In this document: positions 48,466 through 56,440 of the stretch, in pieces
Layout of the letters: every line of letters starts with the position of its first letter
Position numbering within the stretch: the first letter of the stretch is position 1
NCBI GenBank assembly: GCA_964446945.1
Contig: CAYUQO010000018.1
Coordinates: 19,284-83,283 of the forward strand
DNA length: 64,000 nt
Direction: 5' to 3'
Source: CAIYRG01 sp964446945
GTDB taxonomy: Bacteria > Pseudomonadota > Alphaproteobacteria > Micropepsales > Micropepsaceae
Translations under genes and position numbers: made by a program
The notes under the pieces: model-generated
Databases searched by the model: none
Told to the model about the DNA's origin: nothing
What the model saw: the letters and a program-made list of their open reading frames with translations, nothing else

Positions 48466-50271
48466 ATGCACCCGTACCGCACCAGGAATTGCGGCGAATT
48501 GCGCCGTTCGAATGTCGGCGAACGGGTCCGACTGTCCGGGTGGGTCCATCGCGCGCGCGACCACGGCGGTCTTCTGTTTATCGATCTCAGGGACCATTAC
48601 GGGCTGACGCAATGCGTCATCGAACCCGACAGCCCAGCTTTCGCTGCGGCATCGGAGGCGCGCTCGGAATGGGTGCTCACAGTCACAGGGCCGGTGGTGG
48701 CGCGCAGCGCCGACACGGTCAATCCGGACCTGCCGACCGGCGAAATCGAACTCAGAATCGAAAATGTCGCGATCCAGAGCCGCGCCGAAGAACTGCCTTT
48801 GCCGGTTTTTGGCGATCTCGACTATCCCGAAGAAACGCGGTTGCGCTACCGGTTCCTCGATCTCAGACGCGAACGCCTGCATCACAATATCGTCCTCAGA
48901 TCGCAGGTCGTCCAATCGATCCGCCGGCGCATGACCGATTCGGGTTTCATGGAATTCCAGACGCCGATCCTGACCGCTTCAAGCCCGGAAGGCGCACGCG
49001 ACTTCCTGGTTCCGTCACGGCTTCATCCCGGGAAATTCTACGCATTGCCGCAGGCGCCCCAGCAGTTCAAGCAGCTCATCATGGTTGCGGGCTTCGATCG
49101 CTATTTTCAGATTGCGCCATGCTTCCGCGATGAGGATGGACGCGCAGACCGCAGTCCGGGCGAATTTTACCAGCTCGACGTCGAAATGAGCTTCGTCACC
49201 CAGGACGACGTGTTTGCCGCCATGGAGCCGGTATTGCACGGAGTGTTCGAGGAATTCGCCGGCAATCGCACAGTTTCGCGGCCGCCTTTTCCGCGCATTC
49301 CATATGCCGAGTCGATGCTGCTTTACGGTTCTGACAAACCGGATCTGCGCAACCCGATCATGATCGCGGATGCAACGCAGGTGTTCAATCGCGACGACGT
49401 CACCTTCAAGGCGTTCAAGGGCAAAGAGACCGTGCGCGCGATTCCTGCGCCTGGCGCGGCGGCGCAGCCGCGTTCCTGGTTCGACCGCATGAATGAATGG
49501 GCGCGCGGCGAAGGCGCGGCGGGACTCGGCTATATCGTGTTCGAGGAGGAGAACGGCCGCACGGTGGGCAAGGGACCTATCGCGAAATTCCTGTCCGACG
49601 ACGCTCTCTCCCAGCTCGCAGTACTGACAGCAGCAAAAGCCGGCGACGCCGTGTTCTTCGCCGCCGACAAAATCGCCCGCGCCGCCGCGCTCGCCGGCCA
49701 GGCACGCCTGAAGATCGGTAACGAACTTTCGCTCACCCGCAAGGATTGCTTCGAATTCTGCTGGATTGTCGATTTTCCGATGTACGAATGGAATGAGGAC
49801 GAGAAGAAGATCGACTTCTCGCACAACCCGTTTTCGATGCCGAATTTCGACCGCGACAAATTCCTGTCGCTCGATATTCAGGACCGCGATACGATTCTCG
49901 GCATCAAGGCCTTTCAGTATGACATCGTCTGCAATGGGGTTGAGCTTTCATCCGGCGCCATTCGCAATCACCGCCCGGAAGTGATGCTCAAGGCGTTTGA
50001 AATCGCCGGTTACTCGCGCGATGAAACCGAACAGCGGTTTTCCGGAATGTTGAACGCCTTCCGCTACGGGGCGCCTCCGCATGGCGGCACGGCGCCTGGC
50101 GTCGACCGGATTGTCATGTTGCTCGCGGATGTGCCCAATATTCGCGAAGTGACGATGTTTCCGATGAATCAGCAGGCACAGGATCTGATGATGGGTGCGC
50201 CTTCGGAGGTGTCTCCACGCCAGTTGCGCGAACTGCACCTTCGAATCGTCCAGCCTGAAAAGAAGGCCTAA
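48466..50271 (+). CDS. aspS: Aspartyl-tRNA synthetase
   Basis: 601 residues. N-terminal OB fold (NVGERVRLSGWVHRARDHGG), class II motif 2 (FRDEDGRADRSPGEFYQLD), the bacterial GAD insertion domain (about 280-420) and motif 3 (GAPPHGGTAPGVDRIVMLL). Full bacterial length. In many alphaproteobacteria lacking asparaginyl-tRNA synthetase the enzyme is non-discriminating; this cannot be told here. Confidence 0.96.
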   Translation: MHPYRTRNCGELRRSNVGERVRLSGWVHRARDHGGLLFIDLRDHYGLTQCVIEPDSPAFAAASEARSEWVLTVTGPVVARSADTVNPDLPTGEIELRIENVAIQSRAEELPLPVFGDLDYPEETRLRYRFLDLRRERLHHNIVLRSQVVQSIRRRMTDSGFMEFQTPILTASSPEGARDFLVPSRLHPGKFYALPQAPQQFKQLIMVAGFDRYFQIAPCFRDEDGRADRSPGEFYQLDVEMSFVTQDDVFAAMEPVLHGVFEEFAGNRTVSRPPFPRIPYAESMLLYGSDKPDLRNPIMIADATQVFNRDDVTFKAFKGKETVRAIPAPGAAAQPRSWFDRMNEWARGEGAAGLGYIVFEEENGRTVGKGPIAKFLSDDALSQLAVLTAAKAGDAVFFAADKIARAAALAGQARLKIGNELSLTRKDCFEFCWIVDFPMYEWNEDEKKIDFSHNPFSMPNFDRDKFLSLDIQDRDTILGIKAFQYDIVCNGVELSSGAIRNHRPEVMLKAFEIAGYSRDETEQRFSGMLNAFRYGAPPHGGTAPGVDRIVMLLADVPNIREVTMFPMNQQAQDLMMGAPSEVSPRQLRELHLRIVQPEKKA

Positions 50272-50275
50272 CCCT

Positions 50276-51400
50276 TCAGGCGGCGTTGCCCCAGATTTCC
50301 GCCGCCGTTTCGACGATCAATTCCAGTTTGCGCCGCTCGATTTCCTCACTGATGCGATTGCCATGATGGGTGCTGGCAAAACCGCATTGCGGGGACAGGC
50401 AGAGCTGTTCGAGCGGGAAATATTTTGCGGCATCCTCGATCCGCCGCTTCAAACTGTCCTTGTTCTCCAATTGTGCAGTTTTTGAACTCACGATTCCCAG
50501 CACGACACGTTTGTCGCGCGGAATCGCCCGCAGCGGCTCAAAACCGCCCGCGCGCTCGCTGTCGAATTCGAGAAAATACCCATCCACCGATGGCTGGGCG
50601 AACGCCTTGGCTGCGACCTGCTCATAGCCACCTTCCGCCATCCACATGCTCTGGAAATTACCGCGGCAGGTATGGACAGTGACCGTCATCCCATCCGGCG
50701 CACCGGCGGCGATGCGGTCGACAATACCGGCGTAATCGGCGATCAAACGGTCAGCATCCAGGCCGTCCGCGGCGATTCGGTCACGAATGTTCCGGTCGCA
50801 CAAGAAGGCAAAACTGATCTCGTCGAGCTGCAGGTAAGTGCAGCCGGCCGCGGCAAGATCCCGGATTTCTTCGTGAAAGGCGCGGACGATGTCGTCCCAG
50901 AATTCTTCAATGTCGGGATAAACCGTGGGACTGACGGTTTTGCTGCCGCCCCGCATATGAACCCAGGTGGGCGAGGGGATGCAGACTTTCGGAGTGCGGC
51001 TCGTCGTCGCCTTCAGAAACCGGAATCCACCCAGCATGATCGGCCGGCTGCGCCGCACTTTTCCGGTGACGGTTAGCATCGAGCGGGTCTCGCCAGTCGA
51101 TCCGTCGCTGCCGCGAAAGGAAAGCGCATAGCTGGTGTGCGTCGGAACGATTCCATCAAGCGCCGTCATGAAGTCGACCAGATAATGGCCGCGGCGAAAT
51201 TCGCCATCGGTGACGGATTGCAGTCCGGCCTGTTCCTGTAATGCAACAGCATCGCGAATTGCAGAGTCTTCTACTGCGCGCAATTCCGCAGCCGTAATCG
51301 CGCCTTTTTCCGCTTTCGCGCGCGCTTCGTGCAGCGCTGCGGGGCGCAAGAGACTTCCCACATGGTCGGCGCGATAAGGAGGCCGGCCCGGGCTGCTCAT
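50276..51400 (-). CDS. Cobalamin-independent methionine synthase-like protein
   Basis: 374 residues, corresponding to the C-terminal catalytic barrel of MetE without the N-terminal half (YxjG-like group). Motifs: YRADHVGSLLRPAALHEARA, QSVTDGEFRRGHYLVDFMTA, CTYLQLDEISFAFLCD, and the zinc site elements VTVHTCRGN and SPQCGFASTHHGN (His and Cys). Methyl donor and acceptor are uncertain. It begins one base after the atpF stop on the same strand, so it may be transcribed with the F0 genes. Confidence 0.88.
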   Translation of the reverse strand: MSSPGRPPYRADHVGSLLRPAALHEARAKAEKGAITAAELRAVEDSAIRDAVALQEQAGLQSVTDGEFRRGHYLVDFMTALDGIVPTHTSYALSFRGSDGSTGETRSMLTVTGKVRRSRPIMLGGFRFLKATTSRTPKVCIPSPTWVHMRGGSKTVSPTVYPDIEEFWDDIVRAFHEEIRDLAAAGCTYLQLDEISFAFLCDRNIRDRIAADGLDADRLIADYAGIVDRIAAGAPDGMTVTVHTCRGNFQSMWMAEGGYEQVAAKAFAQPSVDGYFLEFDSERAGGFEPLRAIPRDKRVVLGIVSSKTAQLENKDSLKRRIEDAAKYFPLEQLCLSPQCGFASTHHGNRISEEIERRKLELIVETAAEIWGNAA

Positions 51401-51401
51401 T

Positions 51402-51896
51402 TCACTGCAATCGGCCCTGGATCTCGCCGAGCGATTTTTTCACCAGATCGGACGCGCGATTTTCGTCCAATTTGCGGGCGATGAGTCGTTCCGCTGCCGC
51501 AACTGCCGTGTTTGCGGCTACTGCGCGGATATCCGCGAGCGCATGGGCTTCGGCTTGCGCGATCTTGTCTTCGGCCTGTTTGGCGCGGCGCGCAATCTGG
51601 GCCGACGCAGCTGCGCGCGCCTCCACGGCGTAACGTTCTGCCTCCGCGCGGGCTTCGGCGAGAATGGCCTGTGCTTCGCTCTCTGCCGCCGCCTGTTTTT
51701 GCCGGTATTGCGCAAACAAAGCCTCGGCTTCCGAGCGGAGCCGGCGCGCTTCTTCGATTTCATGCGCAATTGCCGATGCGCGGGAGTCGAGCGAGTTCGC
51801 CGACATCTTGGGAACGCGTTTATAAAAAAGAAAAGCAAGAAATATTGCAGTGCCGACGGCCACCCAGAATTCGGGATCGCTGAGAAATGCGCTCAT
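51402..51896 (-). CDS. atpF: F0 ATP synthase subunit b
   Basis: 164 residues. One N-terminal membrane helix (FWVAVGTAIFLAFLFYKRV), then a long Ala/Glu/Arg-rich stator helix (EIEEARRLRSEAEALFAQYR and on). It pairs with the b' subunit to form the peripheral stalk. Overlaps b' by 4 bases. Confidence 0.92.
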   Translation of the reverse strand: MSAFLSDPEFWVAVGTAIFLAFLFYKRVPKMSANSLDSRASAIAHEIEEARRLRSEAEALFAQYRQKQAAAESEAQAILAEARAEAERYAVEARAAASAQIARRAKQAEDKIAQAEAHALADIRAVAANTAVAAAERLIARKLDENRASDLVKKSLGEIQGRLQ

Positions 51897-52432
51897 TCGG
51901 CTGCCTGCAATTCAGTAATGGCCCCTGAGGCCTCATCAACGCCAACTTTTGTTCCGATCAGGCGCCCAACGATATCGGCGGCCGCTTCCGCCGCGGCGGG
52001 CCGCAGATTGGCCAGCGCACGCGCCCGTTCAGCAGACACACGCTCCTCAGCCTTTTTCATCGTGGCCTGCATTTCGGCTTCTGCCCTGGCTTTTACTTCG
52101 TCAAGGCTGCCGCCGATTGTTTTGCGATTTTCGGCAAGGATCTGCTGTGCGCGGCTGCGCGCATTCGCCATTTCTGTTTCGTAGCCCGAAAGCGCGTCGG
52201 CCGCCTGTTGGCGCATTTTCTCGGCAATGCCGAGGTCGCCTTCAATCCGATTTCTACGCTCCCGGAGAACTCCTTCGATCATCGGCAGTGTGACCCGCCA
52301 AAAAAACAGAAACAAAAGACCAAAGGTGATGACGAGCCAGAAAAGCTGGGCCGGATACCAGGTGACGTCCAGTTGCGGCAGCCCGGTCTTCGGGGTTGCC
52401 TCCGTCGCCGTATTGAGGGCTTCCGCAGCCAT
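51893..52432 (-). CDS. F0 ATP synthase subunit b'
   Basis: 179 residues. Membrane helix at about 28-48 (YPAQLFWLVITFGLLFLFFW), then a charged stator helix. The paired b/b' arrangement is typical of alphaproteobacteria and photosynthetic bacteria. Followed by atpF, preceded by atpE. Confidence 0.9.
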   Translation of the reverse strand: MAAEALNTATEATPKTGLPQLDVTWYPAQLFWLVITFGLLFLFFWRVTLPMIEGVLRERRNRIEGDLGIAEKMRQQAADALSGYETEMANARSRAQQILAENRKTIGGSLDEVKARAEAEMQATMKKAEERVSAERARALANLRPAAAEAAADIVGRLIGTKVGVDEASGAITELQAAE

Positions 52433-52438
52433 TGCCGG

Positions 52439-52669
52439 TTAGGTGAAAAGAATGATGAACGCCATGACGACGCCCAGCAGACCGGTAAACTCCGTAAGCG
52501 CAAATCCAACCATCAGATTGGTGAATTGACTCTGCGCCGCACCGGGGTTCCGCAGAGCGCCGGAGATGTAGTTGCCGAATATCGTACCGATACCGACGCC
52601 CGCGCCGATCAGCGCGATGGTGGCAAGGCCGGCGCCAATCAGTCTGGCAGCCATAATTTCATCAGGCAT
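52439..52669 (-). CDS. atpE: F0 ATP synthase subunit c
   Basis: 76 residues starting MPDEIMAARLIG with GGAG upstream; the long open frame to 53371 is only overlap with atpB. Two membrane helices with the polar loop SGALRNPGAA and the proton-carrying Glu60 in GFALTEFTGLL. Forms the c-ring. Confidence 0.95.
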   Translation of the reverse strand: MPDEIMAARLIGAGLATIALIGAGVGIGTIFGNYISGALRNPGAAQSQFTNLMVGFALTEFTGLLGVVMAFIILFT

Positions 52670-52698
52670 TCTGAAACTCCTCGTTTGGATTATTCGGA

Positions 52699-53472
52699 TT
52701 AATGGTGCGGTGGATGGAGAGCGTCGTTGAGATAAATGCAGGTCAGGATGGCAAACACATAGGCCTGGAGGAACCCAATCAGGAGTTCGAGCGCGGATGT
52801 GGCGCTTATGGCGAGTAGTGGCGCGACCGACAAGAAGGAAAGCGCGCCGCCCGCGGCAGCAATGCCGACGACAAAACCGCCAAACACGTTGAGCATGGTA
52901 TGGCCGGCCATCATGTTGGCGGCAAGGCGCACGGAATGGCTGATCGGGCGGCTGCAAAAAGAGAAGATTTCGATCGGAACAAGAAGGATCAGCATCCACC
53001 ACGGCACATTGGGCGCGAAGATACGGAAGAACGCGAATCCGTTCCGGAAAATGCCGATGACAATCACCATCAGGAAAATGAAGATCGCCAAAGCGAAGGT
53101 GACGATGATGTGGCTGGTCACGGTGAATGGACCGATAGGCGGATAAAGCCCGAGCGGCATCAGCCCGTACATATTCGCGAACAGAACGAAGAAAAACACC
53201 GTGAAAACGAAAGGAAAGAATTTCAGGCCCTCGATGCCACAGGCCGACTGAAGCATGTTGCTGATCATCGAATGGCTCATTTCGACGACCGACTGCAGCC
53301 GGGTCGGAACCAGCCGGCGCGACGCCGCGCCGAGCGTCAGTACGATCGCGGCAGAGCCCGCGACGATACACATCCAGAGCGCAGAATTGGTGAAGGAAAC
53401 ATCGTAACCAAACAGGTGCAGCGGCGGCCCGATCCGCGTCACTGCGAACTGCTCCAGGGGACTCATCGCCAC
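52699..53472 (-). CDS. atpB: F0 ATP synthase subunit a
   Basis: 257 residues, five to six membrane helices. The essential Arg lies in SVRLAANMMAGH; further conserved are PIEIFSFCSRPISHS and the C-terminal LQAYVFAILTCIYLNDALH. Forms the proton half-channels against the c-ring. Confidence 0.95.
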   Translation of the reverse strand: MAMSPLEQFAVTRIGPPLHLFGYDVSFTNSALWMCIVAGSAAIVLTLGAASRRLVPTRLQSVVEMSHSMISNMLQSACGIEGLKFFPFVFTVFFFVLFANMYGLMPLGLYPPIGPFTVTSHIIVTFALAIFIFLMVIVIGIFRNGFAFFRIFAPNVPWWMLILLVPIEIFSFCSRPISHSVRLAANMMAGHTMLNVFGGFVVGIAAAGGALSFLSVAPLLAISATSALELLIGFLQAYVFAILTCIYLNDALHPPHH

Positions 53473-53476
53473 TGGT

Positions 53477-53797
53477 CTATTCCTTTCGCACGTTACTTTC
53501 GTTCATCTCGCGCGCGGCTCGCTGGACATTGAGAATGCCGGCGGCCACTCCAAACAAAAAACAGACAATCAACAGAATGGGCGCGGTACCAAATACATGG
53601 TCTAACGCCCAGCCAATGGCCCCACCGACAATCACGCCCGCAAGCAGTTCCGTGACCAGCCTGACCGCAATTCCCATTTGCGAGGGGCTGGCCGGGGGCG
53701 GTGCCGGCTTTTGTTCCTGTTTCTGTCCGCCGCGTGCCTGTTGCAGCCGCCGTTCCAGCTCATTCAGGCGGTGCATTTCGGGATCGTTTTCGGCCAT
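53477..53797 (-). CDS. atpI: F0F1 ATP synthase assembly protein AtpI
   Basis: 106 residues starting MAENDPEMHRLNE. Short coiled-coil, Pro/Gln linker, then two membrane helices (VTELLAGVIVGGAIGWALDH and PILLIVCFLFGVAAGILNVQ). AtpI-like proteins help c-ring assembly. First gene of the operon; GTG at 53803 is an alternative start. Confidence 0.88.
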   Translation of the reverse strand: MAENDPEMHRLNELERRLQQARGGQKQEQKPAPPPASPSQMGIAVRLVTELLAGVIVGGAIGWALDHVFGTAPILLIVCFLFGVAAGILNVQRAAREMNESNVRKE

Positions 53798-53953
53798 GCG
53801 CACCAGCGCTGGTCTGAACAGTTGGCGGGGACGAGGACAGAATTGCCAAAAAGCGCGCGGACCATAGGGGCGGTCCGGTTTTGTGTCAAGAAATTGGGGC
53901 GCGCCTAAACGCCTGTTTTTTCAGTCGTTCCAGCGCGGAATCGTAGGCGAAAC

Positions 53954-54463
53954 TCAACCTGCGACAATCAGTCTGTCGCCGCGCCGGAGCTGCGCCAACG
54001 CCTCCACCAGATCCCTGCGCGAGAGCGCGACGCAGCCTGCGGTCGGTTTGTAATCGGCGGAAGCGACATGCACGAAAATCGCGCTGCCTTTTCCCTGTAC
54101 CACTGGGGCATCATTGAAGCCGACGATAGCAATGACGTCATAGGCTTCGTCATCGCGCCACAGGCGTTCGTCGAGCGAGGCGTAGGGCAGACGAACCAGG
54201 CGGTTGTAATTGGGATCGCCGGGAATATCGCACCAGGCATCGTCCGATTCGATCTTTTCGACCGGGAGAATGGTTTTGGGCGCGTCTTCCAGCCGGTCTG
54301 CCCGATACAGCACGCGCCGCAGCGGCCATCGCCCGACCGGCGTGATCCCGTCGCCCTCGCGTTGTTTGATTCCGATTCCGCCACGCCCGACGGCGCAACG
54401 CCGGGGGGTGGCGCCCCAGTCTGCGGCAAAACCCGTTCCCTGCTGCGTGACCGTGATGTCCAT
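53954..54463 (-). CDS. L,D-transpeptidase (YkuD domain)
   Basis: 169 residues starting MDITVTQQGTGFAA. The catalytic signature HVASADYKPTAGCVALSRRD carries the His and Cys. Preceding conserved blocks are KQREGDGITPVGRWPLRRVL and YDVIAIVGFNDAP. No signal peptide is present, unlike most periplasmic YkuD enzymes. May crosslink peptidoglycan or act on other periplasmic substrates. Transcribed behind ribA. Confidence 0.85.
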   Translation of the reverse strand: MDITVTQQGTGFAADWGATPRRCAVGRGGIGIKQREGDGITPVGRWPLRRVLYRADRLEDAPKTILPVEKIESDDAWCDIPGDPNYNRLVRLPYASLDERLWRDDEAYDVIAIVGFNDAPVVQGKGSAIFVHVASADYKPTAGCVALSRRDLVEALAQLRRGDRLIVAG

Positions 54464-54473
54464 GCGTGGTGCC

Positions 54474-55628
54474 TCAGAACAGGTGTCCGGCCTTCGAAGC
54501 CTTGGTGTGCAGATATTCGCGATTGTGGATGTTGTCGGGAAAATGATGCGGCAGGCGCGCAACAACTTCGATTCCGGCGGCTTCAAGGGCGGCCATTTTG
54601 TGCGGGTTATTGGTCAGTAACCGGACTTTCTGGAAACCGAGAATGCTCAACATCCTCGCGGCAATCTCGTAGAGCCTCTCATCTTCCTCAAATCCGAGCC
54701 GGCGATTGGCCTCAAGCGTGTCGTAGCCTTCGTCCTGCAGCCGGTAGGCCCGCAGCTTGTTCATGAGTCCGATGCCGCGCCCCTCCTGCGCGAGATAGAG
54801 CAGAACACCGCCACCGCTTGCGGCAATGGTTTTGATCGCACCACGCAACTGGTCGCCGCAGTCGCATCGCAGCGAGCCCAGCAGATCGCCGGTGAAACAT
54901 TCGGAATGCAGCCGCGCCAGCACCGGACCAGGCGGCGCAAGCGCTGCGCCGGCTTTGTCGCCGATCAGTATGGCGTAATGTTCTGGCCCGCCGCCGGCAG
55001 GCCGGAACGCCACCAGTTCGGCTGCCTCGCTGCCCTTGAGCGGCACTCTCGCCCGGACCAGCAATTCCAGGCTTTCGGCAGTTGTCTCCTGGTATTCCAG
55101 GATATTTTCGGCCCCGACCGCGGTGATATCTCCCGCGGTGATATCCTCTCCGCGGCGAGGTGTTTCCAGTGTAAACACGATTGCAGCCGGCAGCAGACCA
55201 GAGAGCTTTGCCAGCCGGACGGCCGCCGCCGCAGTGACATCGGGCTGCTTGCGGCCGACGTTGAAGGGACCTTTCAGCGGATGGTCCAGGTCGGTCGCGG
55301 GGTCCGCCACCGCACGAAGATAATCCGCATCAGCTTCGGCGTTCAGCGGCAGGGCCACGACCTCGTCGGTATAGAGAGGAATTTTCAGAGTTGCGGCGCG
55401 CGCGTGGGTGATAACTAGGGAACCGGCGCCGGCACTCGTGCGGAGTACTTCGAACATTGCCGGCCTGACGGTCTCTGCGGCCGCGGCCAAGCTCGTCAGA
55501 CCTGATTTAGTTCGGATTAAAACCGGTACCCCGCGACGAAATTCCCCCGCCGCGCGTTCTACGCGGTGAGCTGGCGAAATCAGCTGATCCAAGGGCAAAT
55601 CGGGCACAATTTTGCCGGGTTTTTCCAA
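54474..55628 (-). CDS. ribA: GTP cyclohydrolase II with degenerate RibB-like N-terminus
   Basis: 384 residues. The GCH-II domain is at about 205-380: zinc site HSECFTGDLLGSLRCDCGDQ, EGRGIGLMNKLRAY, and the terminal LTNNPHKMAALEAAGIEVV. The N-terminal 200 residues keep a remnant of the 3,4-dihydroxy-2-butanone-4-phosphate synthase fold but lack its full acidic site. This form is known in alphaproteobacteria. Catalyses the first step of riboflavin synthesis. Confidence 0.9.
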   Translation of the reverse strand: MEKPGKIVPDLPLDQLISPAHRVERAAGEFRRGVPVLIRTKSGLTSLAAAAETVRPAMFEVLRTSAGAGSLVITHARAATLKIPLYTDEVVALPLNAEADADYLRAVADPATDLDHPLKGPFNVGRKQPDVTAAAAVRLAKLSGLLPAAIVFTLETPRRGEDITAGDITAVGAENILEYQETTAESLELLVRARVPLKGSEAAELVAFRPAGGGPEHYAILIGDKAGAALAPPGPVLARLHSECFTGDLLGSLRCDCGDQLRGAIKTIAASGGGVLLYLAQEGRGIGLMNKLRAYRLQDEGYDTLEANRRLGFEEDERLYEIAARMLSILGFQKVRLLTNNPHKMAALEAAGIEVVARLPHHFPDNIHNREYLHTKASKAGHLF

Positions 55629-55714
55629 TCTCCTTCAGGACATACACCTTTGGATGGGAAACGGGATAGAGTTTGGCGCATTAACACGACGCGCCTGCAT
55701 GGGGAGATGTTCCA

Positions 55715-56395
55715 ATGCCAAGTGTGAAGCGCGTTCTCCTCGTAGACGACGATGAGATGCTGCGCGCCTCGCTCGCCGAGCAATTCGCAACCGAGGGCAA
55801 TTTCGAGCCTATCGAGGCTGGAACTTTCCGCGAAGCTTTGGAGAAGGGGCTCGACGGGCTCTACGAGTTCATGATTTTGGATGTGTCCCTGCCGGATGGT
55901 GATGGCAGAGTCCTGTGCCGCGAATTTCGCGACCACGGTGTGACCTGTCCCATCATCATTCTGACCGCTTCCGATTCGGACGCCGACACGATCGAAGGCC
56001 TGAAGGCCGGCGCCAACGACTACATCACCAAACCTTTCCGCTTCGCCGTGTTGATGGCGCGGGTTGAGGCGCATCTGCGCAGCCACGGCACCAGTGAAGA
56101 GGCGATTTACCGTATTGGGCCCTATACTTTCCGGCCCTCCGCGAAGGTCCTCGTCGAAGGCCAGAAGCGTATCCGGCTCACCGAGAAGGAAACCAATATC
56201 CTCAAATATCTGCAGCGCGCCGGTTCTACCGTCAGCCGCGATGTCCTGCTGCACGAGGTTTGGGGCTATAACCCCGCGGTTTCGACCCACACGCTGGAAA
56301 CCCACATCTACCGCCTGCGCCAGAAGATCGAGAAGGATCCCTCGCGCGCACAACTGCTGGTCACGGAAAGCGGCGGTTATCGCTTAAATCCCTGA
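55715..56395 (+). CDS. OmpR-family response regulator
   Basis: 226 residues. Receiver at 1-120 with Asp56 in MILDVSLPDGDG and Lys in YITKPFRFA. Winged-helix DNA-binding domain at about 130-226 (RIRLTEKETNILKYLQRAGS, THTLETHIYRLRQKIEKDPS, LVTESGGYRL). No sensor kinase gene is adjacent. Next to the class A PBP gene, but no operon is proven. Confidence 0.88.
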   Translation: MPSVKRVLLVDDDEMLRASLAEQFATEGNFEPIEAGTFREALEKGLDGLYEFMILDVSLPDGDGRVLCREFRDHGVTCPIIILTASDSDADTIEGLKAGANDYITKPFRFAVLMARVEAHLRSHGTSEEAIYRIGPYTFRPSAKVLVEGQKRIRLTEKETNILKYLQRAGSTVSRDVLLHEVWGYNPAVSTHTLETHIYRLRQKIEKDPSRAQLLVTESGGYRLNP

Positions 56396-56440
56396 GCTCG
56401 CTTCCTGATTCATCGCGAGCTGGACCTTGGCCGGTCACCG

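Noticed and set aside
52439..53371. 310-residue open frame on the minus strand covering atpE and most of atpB
   Set aside because: Only its last 76 residues (atpE) are coding; the rest is an out-of-frame reading of atpB, which has the true motifs.
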